Shown: positions 9,764 to 20,133, counted from the stretch's first letter. The stretch: DNA of 64,000 bases from Litchfieldia sinesaloumensis (GCF_900156865.1 NZ_LT732529.1:1867422-1931421); one strand, 5' to 3'. Translations and numbers: made by a program. Notes: generated by a model from the letters alone, not told the origin.

Positions 9764-10456
9764 TTAATACTTTTCGATAATTAAGATCTGGTCTGGGAAA
9801 ATTAAATCATTTGTTAATTGATTAAGTACCTTGATTTCTTCAACTGTTGTCCCTACTTTACTTGCAATAACAGATAAGCAATCTCCAGTCTGAACAGTAT
9901 AGGTTTCAATGTTTTTTGACACCTCTTCAGTTTCTTTTTTCATTAAAGCCGGAACGAGTATCTGTTCGTCTGTAAGAATGAACAATGGGTCAATAGCTTT
10001 GTTTTTCAAAGAATTCCATTCACCGTTATGTACTTCAAAATGCAAATGTGGACCTGTAGAATTACCTGTACTTCCAATATGGCCTATCAATTGGCCCTTT
10101 TCCACTTTTTCTCCTACTTGAACACTACGCTTACTTAGGTGTGCGTAGACTGTTTCGTATCCATTTGGATGCTCAATAAATATCACATGACCATAGGAGT
10201 CATTGTAAGATGAATTTTTAACAATCCCTTCCTCAACCGTATATATGTGATCTCCGAGCGGAGCAGCAATATCTAACCCTTTATGATTCCCCTGCCGAGT
10301 TCCAAACGTATCAGTGATCCTCCCTACGACCGGCCATGCCCACTCCTCGCTTATTTCTTCTGGAAGTTCTTGTGCATTGGCACTGTGTCCTCCGACTAAG
10401 AGTAATCCCAAACACGCTGCCAAAATAGCAGCAAATGAAAATCGTCTACCAAACAT
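9764..10456 (-). CDS. Secreted M23 peptidase with C-terminal LysM
   Basis: 230 residues: signal peptide (about 1-28, ending SANAQE), an M23 LytM-type metallopeptidase domain (about 40-160) and a LysM domain (about 185-228). Zinc ligands His58 and Asp62 (NHKGLD) and His139 of HLH (137-139) are present, with the catalytic His106 in YAHLS. It probably cleaves peptidoglycan cross-links, with the LysM binding the wall. ATG at 10456 has the strong site TGAGGAGG. An upstream in-frame ATG at 10549 lacks one. It is monocistronic, and its role (sporulation or growth) cannot be told. Confidence 0.88.
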   Translation of the reverse strand: MFGRRFSFAAILAACLGLLLVGGHSANAQELPEEISEEWAWPVVGRITDTFGTRQGNHKGLDIAAPLGDHIYTVEEGIVKNSSYNDSYGHVIFIEHPNGYETVYAHLSKRSVQVGEKVEKGQLIGHIGSTGNSTGPHLHFEVHNGEWNSLKNKAIDPLFILTDEQILVPALMKKETEEVSKNIETYTVQTGDCLSVIASKVGTTVEEIKVLNQLTNDLIFPDQILIIEKY

Positions 10457-10620
10457 TGTTATCCTCCTCAAATAGTAAGAAAATGATCCTATATATATTC
10501 TAGTGTTCACCCTTGCTTGTTGAAAGAACACCTCCTCATTGATAAGCAAAAATGGACACCTACTTATTATTTGAAAATTTTTCTTGAATTATGTAAGTAA
10601 TTCCATTCATCTATTTAAAA

Positions 10621-10650
10621 CACAAAAAAGAGACAACTTAATGTCTCTTT
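10621..10650 (-). terminator. Terminator of sigX-rsiX
   Basis: A 9-bp stem (10627-10635 with 10642-10650), then T-rich sequence on the minus strand, immediately after rsiX. Confidence 0.8.
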
Positions 10651-10662
10651 AATGGAGTTATA

Positions 10663-11889
10663 TTATAGTGGATTTGGTGCGAGCGGAACTCTTACTTGTT
10701 CTCCGAATCTCACCTGACCGATTTGATCTATATTCCCATAGAATGTTACTGTATCAAAATCAAACTCTTTTGCCGTTAACATAATAGCATTAAGCATTAG
10801 AATATAATTATCAGAATTCTCTAGAGCAGCATTATCATTAAAATGAACTTCTAAGTCAGTTCCATTTTGTTTAACTTCTTTTATATCCGATATGATAGTT
10901 TTATGAAGTATAAAGTCGCCCTGAATAGTGTCTTCTTTCATGGCTTCTAGTGCCTGCTCAATCGTATTAAAGTCTTCATAGGTTAGAGCCAACATTTTCT
11001 TATCTGATTGTTCATTTTTATAATATAAATATGCCTTTTTCGTATCTTTTTCAACATCGATATGGTTTTCAACAATACCACTCTGCCCGATTATAATACC
11101 TTGTTGATTATTTTGATAAAGTTCAACATGTTGAAAATCTTCTACCAGGTATCGGAAGGAACTAATTGTATGTGTAAACTCAGCGGTTTGAGCAGTCGCA
11201 AAGGACTCTGTATGAATTGTGTTATCTACTTCAACTTTAACAGCTTTCGCATTGTCTTTCGTTACAACTTCTGAGAAGTCTGAAAAGAAGGATATTGGAA
11301 CCTCATCAATTCCCCAGCTAGGGTTTTCTCTAATCATCTCATTGACATAAGGAATATGTTTCTGCCATTGTTCAATAATATTTTCTCCGTCTGATTCGAC
11401 TACTACTGATACGATAGAAGGAAACATGGCACCGCCTAGATATACACCATATGTTAAGAGAACTTCATTTTCTCCCACACTATTTACCACGTAGTTTTGG
11501 CTTGGTTGTTCCTCAACTGAAGAAATAGTGGCATCTTCATCGCGTTCTTGATCTTCAAACCTTTGTAACGTACTCATTTCTTCGTCATTCCGGGTCGATT
11601 CCTTGGCTTCCGAGTTACTTTCAAGTATAGTATTGTCTTTCGCCATATCAGCAGAATTAATTTCTGAGTTATTCATTTTGTTTACGAAAGAAGGAGCTAG
11701 GATGAATAACAGTAACACCGCTGCTACAGTTGCAAAAGAAGGAATAACCCAAACCCTTTTCTTTCTTTTTTTCATTTTACGGGTTACATTTTGATAAACC
11801 TCATGTGGATTACGGTGGTCCTTAACCTCTGGCATCTGTGATAGTATGTGTTCTAGCTGCTCATCACTCCACTCTGATTTTTTCATCAT
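10663..11889 (-). CDS. rsiX: Anti-sigma-X factor RsiX
   Basis: 408 residues. A cytoplasmic N-terminal segment (about 1-45, ending in a Lys/Arg run) precedes one membrane helix (about 46-66). A large outer part follows, with an acidic Glu/Asp/Ser linker to about 130 and then a folded domain. This matches RsiX, which holds SigX inactive. It overlaps the 3' end of sigX by 26 bases, so the two are coupled. Two start codons (ATG ATG at 11889 and 11886) are equally possible behind GAGGGTG. Confidence 0.88.
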   Translation of the reverse strand: MMKKSEWSDEQLEHILSQMPEVKDHRNPHEVYQNVTRKMKKRKKRVWVIPSFATVAAVLLLFILAPSFVNKMNNSEINSADMAKDNTILESNSEAKESTRNDEEMSTLQRFEDQERDEDATISSVEEQPSQNYVVNSVGENEVLLTYGVYLGGAMFPSIVSVVVESDGENIIEQWQKHIPYVNEMIRENPSWGIDEVPISFFSDFSEVVTKDNAKAVKVEVDNTIHTESFATAQTAEFTHTISSFRYLVEDFQHVELYQNNQQGIIIGQSGIVENHIDVEKDTKKAYLYYKNEQSDKKMLALTYEDFNTIEQALEAMKEDTIQGDFILHKTIISDIKEVKQNGTDLEVHFNDNAALENSDNYILMLNAIMLTAKEFDFDTVTFYGNIDQIGQVRFGEQVRVPLAPNPL

Positions 11890-12412
11890 TTACACCCTCT
11901 TTCACACCTGATTCTTCCATATACGTCTTCAAAATCTTAAGACCCCTATGTTGTGTCGTTTTGACCTTACTCTCCGTCCACCCTAATGCTTGTGCAGTTT
12001 CTGCAATCGAAAGTGATTGTATATATCGTAGAATGAGAACCATACGCTGATCAGTTGTACAGCGATCCAAACAAGCGTACATTGTTTGAACTTGCTCATT
12101 TTGTAAAGCTACTTCTTCTGGAAGTGGAGCATAATCTTTTACCTCTTGACGGCTCCAATCAAAGGTTTCCAATATCCGTTGCTTCCAGCCTTTTTGTTTA
12201 CGAAATGAATCAATTGCAACATGTCTTGCAATTGAAAATAACCATGTCTTTTCACTGCTCTTTCCTTCGAATCTATCATATGATTTTAAAACCCTTATAT
12301 AAACTTCCTGAACGAGATCTTCAGCTAGTTCACGATTTTTTACCATATAAAACAAGAAGGAGAAGACATCGTGATGATACTTTTCATACAGTTCCTCAAA
12401 CAAGGAATCCAT
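11864..12412 (-). CDS. sigX: ECF sigma factor SigX
   Basis: A 182-residue ECF sigma factor with region 2 (about 8-75, including AEDLVQEVYIRV) and region 4 (about 118-170, with the helix-turn-helix SIAETAQALGWTESKV). SigX controls cell-envelope charge and stress genes in Bacillus. ATG at 12412 was chosen because GGGAGG lies 6 bases upstream. In B. subtilis sigX follows resE directly. Here a B12-regulated operon sits between them, so sigX depends on its own promoter, which carries the SigX recognition sequence. Confidence 0.93.
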   Translation of the reverse strand: MDSLFEELYEKYHHDVFSFLFYMVKNRELAEDLVQEVYIRVLKSYDRFEGKSSEKTWLFSIARHVAIDSFRKQKGWKQRILETFDWSRQEVKDYAPLPEEVALQNEQVQTMYACLDRCTTDQRMVLILRYIQSLSIAETAQALGWTESKVKTTQHRGLKILKTYMEESGVKEGVNDEKIRVE

Positions 12413-12437
12413 AGCAATCCTCCCGTTCATTACATTA

Positions 12438-12464
12438 GTCGTACATTTTTTTAAAAAAGTTACA
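12438..12464 (-). promoter_or_regulatory. SigX-type autoregulatory promoter of sigX
   Basis: On the minus strand TGTAAC, a 17-base spacer, then CGAC, an exact match to the SigX consensus as remembered (TGTAAC-N17-CGAC). It ends 25 bases before the sigX start codon. Confidence 0.75.
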
Positions 12465-12492
12465 CTCCCAATATAGTATGTTTTTATAAAAA

Positions 12493-12523
12493 AAGGAAGA
12501 ATATTTTGGTAATATTCTTCCTT
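12493..12523 (-). terminator. Terminator of the cobalamin uptake operon
   Basis: A 13-bp perfect stem (12493-12505 with 12511-12523) and a 5-base loop, then T-rich on the minus strand. It overlaps the S-component stop codon. Confidence 0.85.
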
Positions 12524-13025
12524 ACTTTGCGATTGTTACATTTTTTAAGAATAATAGTCTCATGATTGGATATAGAATCAGAAAAAATATGCCATTACCA
12601 ATTGCATGACTCATATCAAATGGCAATCCGGCGATATAGTACGCGAGAAACTTACCCGAGAACAAATAAAGTGGAATAGAGATAATTAGGCCATATAGAA
12701 AACCACAGAACACAGCGTAAATGGCAAGAATTACGACTGGAATTCGGTCACGGTACTTACGTATGGAACCACTAATCAAACCAATTAAGCCCCATGCTAC
12801 GATTTGTCCAATTGTCCATAAACCCATACCCATTACCATATTCGACAAAACTGAACTTAACACAGCAACCAACACACCGTAAATTGGCCCTAAAAATAGA
12901 CTCGTGATAATGATAATCGCAGTTGTGGGCTGGACATTTGGAATGAATGTAAATGTAATTCGACCTACAACTGACAATGCAATTAACATTGACAAGAGCG
13001 TCAAGTTTTTAACGGATAATTTCAT
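12522..13025 (-). CDS. ECF transporter substrate-binding S-component, probably cobalamin or a cobinamide-type corrinoid
   Basis: A 167-residue integral membrane protein with five to six helices and the S-component pattern, including IPNVQPTT, SNMVMGMGLWT and a C-terminal GNGIFFLILYP. S-components capture a vitamin and work with a shared EcfA-EcfA'-EcfT module, which must lie elsewhere because no ATPase is near. The substrate is inferred from context: it shares one leader with a cobalamin riboswitch. Its start overlaps the lipoprotein stop by one base (TAATG), so the two are translationally coupled. It resembles the CblT/CbrT groups, though I cannot say which. Confidence 0.8.
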   Translation of the reverse strand: MKLSVKNLTLLSMLIALSVVGRITFTFIPNVQPTTAIIIITSLFLGPIYGVLVAVLSSVLSNMVMGMGLWTIGQIVAWGLIGLISGSIRKYRDRIPVVILAIYAVFCGFLYGLIISIPLYLFSGKFLAYYIAGLPFDMSHAIGNGIFFLILYPIMRLLFLKNVTIAK

Positions 13026-13447
13026 TATTCATACTTCTGTAAATCGAATTCAATCTTGTCTTCAGGCTCCACTGTTAATTCGTTAGCTCCAACCATTGCT
13101 TCTTCACCATTTACAGAAAGATGCCAAAATGTTTTTTCTTCTTCACTTCCTGCTATCCCGTTAATGCTAGCAACAAAAGCACCATCAAATTGAGTTTCTA
13201 TTTCAAAGTTTTCTTGCATAACATCCATTACGGTAATTTCTTTGCCTGCTTCAATTTCTATTTCTTTTTCTTCAATAATTTCTTCTCCGTTGTTTTTAGT
13301 AACAATAACTGTTACAATTTCTTCTTTTTCTTCTTGTTCAACCGCTTGTGAGTTATTATTTTTTTGCTTATCGTTTGTAGAAGTGTCATTACTACATCCA
13401 AATAATAATCCTAATGAGAGTAAAGCAACAAGTAATTTTTTCATCAT
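13025..13447 (-). CDS. DUF4430 (transcobalamin-like C-terminal domain) lipoprotein
   Basis: A 140-residue lipoprotein. The signal peptide ends in the lipobox LLFGC (Cys18), followed by a Ser/Asn/Glu-rich linker to about 45 and then a DUF4430 domain. The domain shows TVMDVMQ, FWHLSVNGE and the closing VGANELTVEPEDKIEF pattern. DUF4430 is related to the C-terminal beta domain of intrinsic factor and transcobalamin. With the cobalamin riboswitch upstream and the ECF S-component downstream, a role in presenting corrinoid at the outer face of the membrane is a reasonable inference, but no binding residue proves it. Confidence 0.8.
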   Translation of the reverse strand: MMKKLLVALLSLGLLFGCSNDTSTNDKQKNNNSQAVEQEEKEEIVTVIVTKNNGEEIIEEKEIEIEAGKEITVMDVMQENFEIETQFDGAFVASINGIAGSEEEKTFWHLSVNGEEAMVGANELTVEPEDKIEFDLQKYE

Positions 13448-13519
13448 TTTCGTTCCCCTTTTTGTTTGATATTGTGTAGTTTATGTAAAAGTGCTTTCGC
13501 ATCAGATACCGAATCTAAA

Positions 13520-13545
13520 AAAGCCCATCCTTAAGGATGGGCTTT
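13520..13545 (-). terminator. Leader terminator, likely expression platform of the cobalamin riboswitch
   Basis: An 11-bp perfect stem (13520-13530 with 13535-13545), a 4-base loop and a T6 run on the minus strand. It sits between the aptamer and the lipoprotein gene, so B12-dependent premature termination is the probable control. Confidence 0.85.
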
Positions 13546-13609
13546 GATTAACAAAAAACAATGAACAACTGTATAGTTTTATTGTTAATTCCCACACCCC
13601 GAAGAATTA

Positions 13610-13812
13610 ATAGACGATAATCGAATTAGGCAGGTCTACTGACTTAGGTTTCTCCCTACTATGAGTCCTTCCCATATAATGAACAGCATTTGCCATCCAA
13701 TCATACAGTGGTTCTTCTCATTTCGTCCACCTTTACAGTTGCGGGGGCAGTCCTGGATTTTCACCAGATTCCCTTTTAAGTCTATTGAGAATACATGTAT
13801 ATTCTCATGACA
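13610..13812 (-). promoter_or_regulatory. Cobalamin (B12) riboswitch
   Basis: Read on the minus strand it has the aptamer landmarks in order: GGTGAAAATCC (about 13770-13760), GGACTGCCCCCGCAACTG, the central hairpins, then AAGTCAGTAGACCTGCC at about 13646-13630. The last is the B12 box with CAGT replacing the more common CAGG. The 5' edge holds a perfect 8-bp inverted repeat (13786-13793 with 13800-13807) that may close the outer stem. This element and its terminator fill the 489-base gap between resE and the lipoprotein. A TATAAT lies upstream at about 13858-13863. Confidence 0.92.
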
Positions 13813-13936
13813 CCTAAAATTTCGATTTATTATTTAATTTTAATTTCATTTGACATCATTATATTACTAGATGAGTATTGCTTTTACAAGATAAATGTTT
13901 CGTATGGAACAAGAATCTTCGTCACATTTATTCATA

Positions 13937-15718
13937 TTATTCGCTTTTTCGAGGGATTACGAACGTAAATGTCGTTCCTTCACCAATTTTACTATGGACC
14001 GAGATATTCCCATTGTGTGCAGAAATAATATTTTTTACGATAGCTAGTCCTAATCCAGTGCCCGACTTTCCTCTTGTTCTTGCTTTGTCTGCCTTATAAA
14101 AGCGTTCGAATACAAACGGTAAGTCTTCTTCAGGTATGCCAGAACCCGTATCGATAATGTCCACCTTAATTGATGATTCTTGTCCGGTTACACGTACCTC
14201 AACCTGACCATTCTCATCGGTATGTCTGATTGCATTATCAATCAAATTAGTAAAGACTTGCTCAATTCGATCGGGGTCTAAATTAACTTCTCCTATTTCC
14301 TCTCTTATCGAAGTCAAGGAGATTAGATTATCCTTTGCTAATCCCTGGAACTTGCGAACCACTCGGTCAAGCAGTAAGTCAAAGTCCACCATTTCTTTAT
14401 TCAAGGTGATATTTCCGGATTGCATTCTCGCTAAATCCAATAACTCATTAACTAGTCGACCCATTCGTAACGATTCATCATAGATAACCTTAATGATTTC
14501 TTTTCGCTCTTCTTCTGTACTTGCAATATCGTCCATAATCGCTTCACTATAGCCTTGAAGCATGGCAATCGGTGTTCGTAACTCGTGAGACACATTCGCA
14601 ATAAAATCTTCACGTAGTTGATCTAAACGCCTTTCTTCAGTCATGTCACGCAGAACAGCTACTGCACCTCTAATATATGTCTGATTATAAAGCGGACTCA
14701 TTAATATAACCCAGGTTCTTCCTTGAAGACTAATTTCAATTATCTGCTCCTTTTCAAAGGATACGGAACGCTGAAATAATTCCCTTACCTGTGGCGGAAG
14801 TTCTTCTCCGACATCCTGATACATTCCTTGTTGATAGTACCAAGCTTGTAAAAATCGTTCTGCAGGTGGGTTTGTTACTAGAATCGTTCCATCACGGTTT
14901 AATGTGATAACTCCATCCGCCATACTATTTAAAATACTTGCAAGCTGTTCCTTTTCCTGATTTAACGCGTTCATATTGTATTTTAACTGTCTACCCATCT
15001 GATTAAGCGCCATTCCTAAAGCACCTATCTCATCATGGGTAAGAATTGGCACCTTCGTATCAAACTTACCTCTCGCTACTTCAAATGCTGCTTCTCTCAT
15101 TTTACGTAGAGGAGCCGTAATACGGGTAAGTAGGAAGAAGGCAAAGACAGTCGTAAGGACGATACCAATACCGGCTGCTAAAAAGATAAACTGCGTTGTA
15201 TGTTGTGTTGTACTTTTTACAACATCCAATGATTGATAAAGAAATACAGCACCCTTTTGGTCATTTTCAATATGAAGTGGAGCTCCCACTACAAAAAGTT
15301 CTTGCGATTGCTTATTCACATCATATTCAACAGGTAAGTCTATTTTTTTACTTTTATTTTGATCATTTGTAATAACCTGCTTTAGGTATGGGTCCTCTAT
15401 AATGAGAGCAGCAGGTATGTTTGCAACTAGTTCCCGATCAGGGGACACCCAGAAAGTGTCTTCATCTGCAGCAATAATAACTTTTGTTTCGTCATTAACG
15501 AGTTCCCATGCAATTGATCTCGCAATTTCTTTATCTTCGTGCTGCTCCATAATTACAGCAATATTTGACGCAAGCTGTGTTAAGTTTCTTTCGGCTTCTT
15601 GAATATGATAATTCTCAAAATACTCCATAAAAAGAATGGTTAAAACAAATAATACGAAGGAAAACAGTAACAGAATGGTCGCCCATAGTTTTCCTACAAC
15701 ACTTCGCCAAAATTTCAT
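13937..15718 (-). CDS. resE: Sensor histidine kinase ResE
   Basis: 593 residues: membrane helix at about 13-32, an extracytoplasmic sensor domain (about 33-172), a second helix (about 175-197), HAMP (about 198-250), PAS (about 255-365), a phosphoacceptor domain with VSHELRTP (His378) and the ATPase domain with the N box ([10 protein letters not shown]), [10 protein letters not shown] and GTGLGLAIV. ResE phosphorylates ResD under oxygen limitation or redox change. Its start overlaps the resD stop by four bases. Confidence 0.95.
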   Translation of the reverse strand: MKFWRSVVGKLWATILLLFSFVLFVLTILFMEYFENYHIQEAERNLTQLASNIAVIMEQHEDKEIARSIAWELVNDETKVIIAADEDTFWVSPDRELVANIPAALIIEDPYLKQVITNDQNKSKKIDLPVEYDVNKQSQELFVVGAPLHIENDQKGAVFLYQSLDVVKSTTQHTTQFIFLAAGIGIVLTTVFAFFLLTRITAPLRKMREAAFEVARGKFDTKVPILTHDEIGALGMALNQMGRQLKYNMNALNQEKEQLASILNSMADGVITLNRDGTILVTNPPAERFLQAWYYQQGMYQDVGEELPPQVRELFQRSVSFEKEQIIEISLQGRTWVILMSPLYNQTYIRGAVAVLRDMTEERRLDQLREDFIANVSHELRTPIAMLQGYSEAIMDDIASTEEERKEIIKVIYDESLRMGRLVNELLDLARMQSGNITLNKEMVDFDLLLDRVVRKFQGLAKDNLISLTSIREEIGEVNLDPDRIEQVFTNLIDNAIRHTDENGQVEVRVTGQESSIKVDIIDTGSGIPEEDLPFVFERFYKADKARTRGKSGTGLGLAIVKNIISAHNGNISVHSKIGEGTTFTFVIPRKSE

Positions 15719-16431
15719 TCCTGGCCGACCTCAAATTTATATCCCACGCCCCAAACAGTGACTATCATTTTCGCTGCATCCTGAGATACTTTGTTTAATT
15801 TTTCACGCAAACGTTTCACATGAGTGTCTACAGTACGTAAATCACCAAAGAATTCATAATGCCAAACGTCTTTTAACAACTGTTCACGATCAAACACCTT
15901 GTCAGGAGATTTAGCTAGGAAACATAATAGTTCATACTCCTTTGGCGTTAAACTTACTTCTTTCCCGTCTGCAAGTACTCGGTGTGCATCGTTGTCGATT
16001 GTTAGATGTGGAAAAACAATAACATCCTTTGCAGTTGTTTCCGTTTGCAGGTAAGTTGTAAGAGATGATCTTCTCAATAACGCCTTTACCCGAAGAACGA
16101 CTTCTCTTGGACTAAAAGGTTTTACAATATAGTCATCTGTTCCTACTTCAAATCCTTGTACTCGATTAACCTCTTCACCTTTGGCAGTAAGCATAATAAT
16201 AGGAGTTGATTTCTTCTCACGTAGCTCACGGCAAACTTCCATTCCATCTTTTCCAGGCATCATGAGATCTAATAAAATGAGATCATACTCATTTTTCAAA
16301 GCCTTTTCTAACGCGATATCTCCATTGTCTGCTTCTTCAATTACATAATTTTCACGTTCTAAATACATTTTAAGTAAACGACGAATTCTTTCCTCGTCAT
16401 CAACAATCAAAATTCTTGCTTCAGTTTCCAT
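15715..16431 (-). CDS. resD: Response regulator ResD
   Basis: A 238-residue OmpR-family regulator: receiver domain (1-120) with the acidic pocket DDE (11-13), phosphoacceptor Asp55 and Lys in VKPF, then a winged-helix DNA-binding domain (about 135-235). It activates respiration, haem and cytochrome genes in Bacillus. Ribosome site GGAGGAA. A terminator between resC and resD suggests that resDE is read partly from its own promoter in the 181-base gap upstream. Confidence 0.95.
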   Translation of the reverse strand: METEARILIVDDEERIRRLLKMYLERENYVIEEADNGDIALEKALKNEYDLILLDLMMPGKDGMEVCRELREKKSTPIIMLTAKGEEVNRVQGFEVGTDDYIVKPFSPREVVLRVKALLRRSSLTTYLQTETTAKDVIVFPHLTIDNDAHRVLADGKEVSLTPKEYELLCFLAKSPDKVFDREQLLKDVWHYEFFGDLRTVDTHVKRLREKLNKVSQDAAKMIVTVWGVGYKFEVGQE

Positions 16432-16573
16432 TTTCTTATTCCTCCATTTTCTATTCGAAAGAATATTTTCTATCTACTCATATCGTACATAAAAAAGTCA
16501 TAATTAGCTATAACATATATCACACTAGTATTCCCTACGTTAGTAAAAGTCAAAAATTCGACACAAAAATTGT

Positions 16574-16601
16574 AAAAAAACCTTCATCTAGATGATGAAG
16601 G
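16574..16601 (-). terminator. Terminator between resC and resD
   Basis: An 8-bp stem (16581-16588 with 16594-16601) followed by seven T on the minus strand, 12 bases after the resC stop. It would separate resABC from resDE, with readthrough possible. Confidence 0.75.
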
Positions 16602-16612
16602 CTGCACAATAG

Positions 16613-17785
16613 TTATGCGTATGAATGTAAACCTGCAATAACTAGGTTTACGAAAATGGTATTAAACATAATGATAAAGAACCCTATAACTGCAAGCCAT
16701 GCAGATTTTTTACCATGCCAGCCTTTTGAAAGCCTTAGGTGAAGAAACGCTGCATAGAAGAGCCAGGTAATAAGAGCCCAAACCTCTTTTGGATCCCAGC
16801 CCCAGAATCGAGTCCAAGCAATTTGTGCCCAAATCATTGCAAATATTAATGCACCTAATGTAAAGATTGGAAATCCAATTGCAACCGAACGATAACCAAT
16901 TTCATCAGTGAGGTCTAGATTTAATCTTTTCGTTAGAGGTTGCAATGCTGCACCTACACGTTTCCGTAAAATCAAACGCAATAATCCATATAGAATTGAT
17001 CCTGCTATTATTGACCAAAGAACAGTATTTACTTTTCTAGCACTTAGGATTGCCGGTAATTCAACCCCGCTTGAAAACTTGCCGTCAGTTAATAATTCTC
17101 CTTCATTCGGTACAACCAATGCGGGTAAAGTATATACCATCTCAGCTTCTATTCCTTCTTTATCTACCCACGAGAATACTGATTCATATTTCATTGCACC
17201 GAACGTTGTAGAAACAGCAACGAATCCTACAACCACAACTAGTATATACATAACGAATTCTAACCAAAACGTTTCTTTGCTCTTAACAGATTGATCCACA
17301 CCCTTTAATAGATAGAGGATTCCAGCAACAAAGCTAATGGAAAGAATAGCTTGGCCTAGTGCTGCTGTCGTAACATGAATATGAAGCCAGTCACTTTGCA
17401 AAGCTGGTATGAGTGGAGAAATTTCTCTTGAAAACATACTTCCATATGCAATAATTAAGAGTGCAACTGGTAATGTAAATAGTCCTAAAATGCTAGTTTT
17501 GTATATAAAATAAATGATGATAAACGCTAGAACTAACATCATCCCAAAGAACGTAATAAACTCAAATAGGTTACTTACTGGTGCATGTCCTGCTGCAATC
17601 CAGCGTGTAATAAAATATCCTGCCTGTGCAACAAATCCAATTATAGTGATGACAATCCCAATATGTGACCATCGGTTATAGCCATTCATGCTTTTTTTAT
17701 CACGAATTGCGCCACCAAAGATAAATGTTGCTACAAGATAGAGAATAAAAGCAGCGTAAAGAAGATTTGAACTTAATTCAGCCAT
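16613..17785 (-). CDS. resC: Cytochrome c biogenesis protein ResC (CcsA family)
   Basis: A 390-residue membrane protein with eight or so helices. The tryptophan-rich haem-handling motif [19 protein letters not shown] is near residue 320. Conserved His residues flank it. ResC and ResB form the System II complex that moves haem across the membrane and attaches it to apocytochrome c. Ribosome site AAGGAGGG. It starts two bases after resB ends. Confidence 0.95.
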   Translation of the reverse strand: MAELSSNLLYAAFILYLVATFIFGGAIRDKKSMNGYNRWSHIGIVITIIGFVAQAGYFITRWIAAGHAPVSNLFEFITFFGMMLVLAFIIIYFIYKTSILGLFTLPVALLIIAYGSMFSREISPLIPALQSDWLHIHVTTAALGQAILSISFVAGILYLLKGVDQSVKSKETFWLEFVMYILVVVVGFVAVSTTFGAMKYESVFSWVDKEGIEAEMVYTLPALVVPNEGELLTDGKFSSGVELPAILSARKVNTVLWSIIAGSILYGLLRLILRKRVGAALQPLTKRLNLDLTDEIGYRSVAIGFPIFTLGALIFAMIWAQIAWTRFWGWDPKEVWALITWLFYAAFLHLRLSKGWHGKKSAWLAVIGFFIIMFNTIFVNLVIAGLHSYA

Positions 17786-17787
17786 TT

Positions 17788-19449
17788 TTATCCCTCCTTA
17801 TTTTCCTTATTTTTAGCATCAACTTGATCAACAGGTTCAGCGATTCCAGTGTCTGCTATAACAAATCGTATTTCATTTTTCAGACCAAACCAGTTTTTAT
17901 TGGTATGACCCGCAATAATAACTTCATTATCTTTTCTCTGAATCCAAATCCGACGATGATGCCAATAAGACCCTTGGATAACCCCAATCATAAAGATAGC
18001 ACCACCTAGAGCTAGTATCCATAATGTAAAGTCTCGTCTAACCGTTAAGCCGGATACATTCTTCATATCAACACCAGCAAAAGCCATTTTATACTTATTA
18101 TCACCAAGTGGTTCTATGTTTTGCTGAATTGCTACGAAACTAATTTCTCCTTCTGGTTTATCTGGAGCATACATCTTAAATACAAATGCTGGGTTATTTG
18201 GGATCTTTGTTTTAGTAGCTGGCTCGCCCTTATCATTAAAAAAGAAGTCTGGAAAATAACTTGCGAGCTCAATAGAATACCCGTTACCTAAATCATATTT
18301 TTCTTGTGGGTCCATTAAATTAATCGTAACTAATCCCAAGTCCTCGTTCGTCTCTTTGTCTACCATATTGAATGACATTGAACTAAATTCATTCAATTTG
18401 TAATCAACCTGATAGACTGCATAATGATCATGCTTTAAAGGTTCGTTCACTCGAATTTCATGAGATTTGACTTCTTTTAATTCTGGTTCAACCCCAGGTA
18501 TGATTTCATCTGTACGTTCGTATAAGGTTACATCAGTTTGGAAGTTTTTTACAACCATAGAATTTCCAGCAATGTCAATTGCCTCATCGAAAACTTCCTT
18601 TTCTTTGCCTTTCTCATACACTTCTACTATGAATCGTTCACTCTCTAGATAGTATTTTCCATCCGTACCAGGAACACTAGCAGTTTCACCTTCACGAAGC
18701 CAAAGAACCTCGTCTATATACATTCCCGGAACAAAACGAAGCATGGCACCAATCAGGAACAGGATGAGACCGCAATGATTTACATATGGGCCCCACCTTG
18801 AGAAACGACCTTTTTCAGCTAAGATATTACCATTTTCTTCACGAACAGAATAACGTTTTTTCTTTAGTTTTTCTTTTACTATTTCAAAGTCAGTATCTAT
18901 ATTCTCAACAGTATTTTTCCCATAGACACGCTGTCTCTTTAAGAAGCTCTCATGACGTGTAACACCTTGTTTCTTTAACGCCTTATATAAAGGAACAACG
19001 CGGTCTATACTACAGATAATTAAAGAAATACCGAGCATTGCAATAAGAATCATGTACCACCATGATCCGTAGAGGTTGTGGAAACCTAATTGGTAGTATA
19101 ATCTTCCCGTTATTCCGTATTCTTGTTCATAGAAGTCAGCTGGGCTCATCGCTGGAGGTATGTATAATTCCTGAGGGTAAATCGTCCCAAGTGCTGAAGC
19201 CACTAATAGTATAACGATTATCCATATGCCAACTTTAACAGATGAAAAGAAGTTCCATATTTTATCAACGATGGATTTATTATAGGTTTGAGAGCGTCTT
19301 GCACTTCCCTCATACCTCATATCTAGTAATTGCTTTTTGTCCTTACTATCCTGACTTTCTTCTTCGCTTTGGACAGGTTTACCACAAGCCTCACAAAAAA
19401 TTGTACCGTGTGGATTCACATGTCCGCATTCGCATTTTACATTTTCCAT
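17788..19449 (-). CDS. resB: Cytochrome c biogenesis protein ResB, with N-terminal zinc ribbon
   Basis: 553 residues. ResB core: membrane helices near 68-88, 125-145 and 215-235, a large extracytoplasmic domain (about 240-490) and a final helix near 478-500. Partner of ResC in System II haem delivery. An added N-terminal zinc-ribbon-like motif, Cys6, Cys8, Cys19 and Cys22, precedes the first helix on the cytoplasmic side. Operon order resA-resB-resC is conserved. Confidence 0.94.
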   Translation of the reverse strand: MENVKCECGHVNPHGTIFCEACGKPVQSEEESQDSKDKKQLLDMRYEGSARRSQTYNKSIVDKIWNFFSSVKVGIWIIVILLVASALGTIYPQELYIPPAMSPADFYEQEYGITGRLYYQLGFHNLYGSWWYMILIAMLGISLIICSIDRVVPLYKALKKQGVTRHESFLKRQRVYGKNTVENIDTDFEIVKEKLKKKRYSVREENGNILAEKGRFSRWGPYVNHCGLILFLIGAMLRFVPGMYIDEVLWLREGETASVPGTDGKYYLESERFIVEVYEKGKEKEVFDEAIDIAGNSMVVKNFQTDVTLYERTDEIIPGVEPELKEVKSHEIRVNEPLKHDHYAVYQVDYKLNEFSSMSFNMVDKETNEDLGLVTINLMDPQEKYDLGNGYSIELASYFPDFFFNDKGEPATKTKIPNNPAFVFKMYAPDKPEGEISFVAIQQNIEPLGDNKYKMAFAGVDMKNVSGLTVRRDFTLWILALGGAIFMIGVIQGSYWHHRRIWIQRKDNEVIIAGHTNKNWFGLKNEIRFVIADTGIAEPVDQVDAKNKENKEG

Positions 19450-19461
19450 AAAAATAACTCC

Positions 19462-19992
19462 CTATGGCTTTATTTGCTCCATATAATCTTTTACCATCTT
19501 GCTTGTCATCTCACCAGTGATTATTTTAACAACTTTCCCATCTTCATCAATTAATAAAGTTGTTGGTAATGGGTCAATTCCATAGGCATTTAACAACTGA
19601 TTTCCCTTATCAATAACTACAGGAAATGATAATTCATATTTTTTAATAAAATTATTAACGCTGAATTTCGGTTCACCGACATTTATTGCGATGACCTCCA
19701 CTCCTTGATCCTTGTATTCCTGATAATATGTATCAATGTATGGGAATTCTCGTTGACAAGGCTCACACCATGTACCCCAGAAGTTCAAAAACACACCTTT
19801 TTCCCCTCTATATTCTGACAAATGGTGTTCCTTCCCATCTAAATCCGTAACAACAAAATCAGGTGCCATATCCCCAACTACAACCTTTTCCTTGCTCGTA
19901 AAAAAATTGATATACAAGGTATACACTAGTGCAGCGGCGAGAAGTGATAAAATGATTGTCCGAATTACTAATCGTCGCTTTTTCTTGTTCAT
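19462..19992 (-). CDS. resA: Thiol-disulfide oxidoreductase ResA
   Basis: 176 residues: one N-terminal membrane anchor (about 8-30) and an extracytoplasmic thioredoxin fold with the redox motif WCEPC (Cys76 and Cys79, with the characteristic Glu77). ResA reduces the haem-binding cysteines of apocytochrome c before ResBC attaches haem. First gene of the res cluster. Ribosome site AGGGAG. Confidence 0.95.
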   Translation of the reverse strand: MNKKKRRLVIRTIILSLLAAALVYTLYINFFTSKEKVVVGDMAPDFVVTDLDGKEHHLSEYRGEKGVFLNFWGTWCEPCQREFPYIDTYYQEYKDQGVEVIAINVGEPKFSVNNFIKKYELSFPVVIDKGNQLLNAYGIDPLPTTLLIDEDGKVVKIITGEMTSKMVKDYMEQIKP

Positions 19993-20133
19993 GGTGATCT
20001 CCCTTTTTTATTAGATTAGATGTGTGCATCCCATGCCATTATAGCACTATATAAGAAACCTTCATCGCCAAGAATTTGAAGGTTATGTGACAATTGAGAA
20101 TCATTATTGACGAGCTACCAAAACATAGGTTTC

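Noticed and set aside
13484-13501. CcpA cre-like sequence (TGTAAAAGTGCTTTCGCA)
   Set aside because: The spacing between half-sites is wrong for a cre site and it lies after the leader terminator of the B12 operon.
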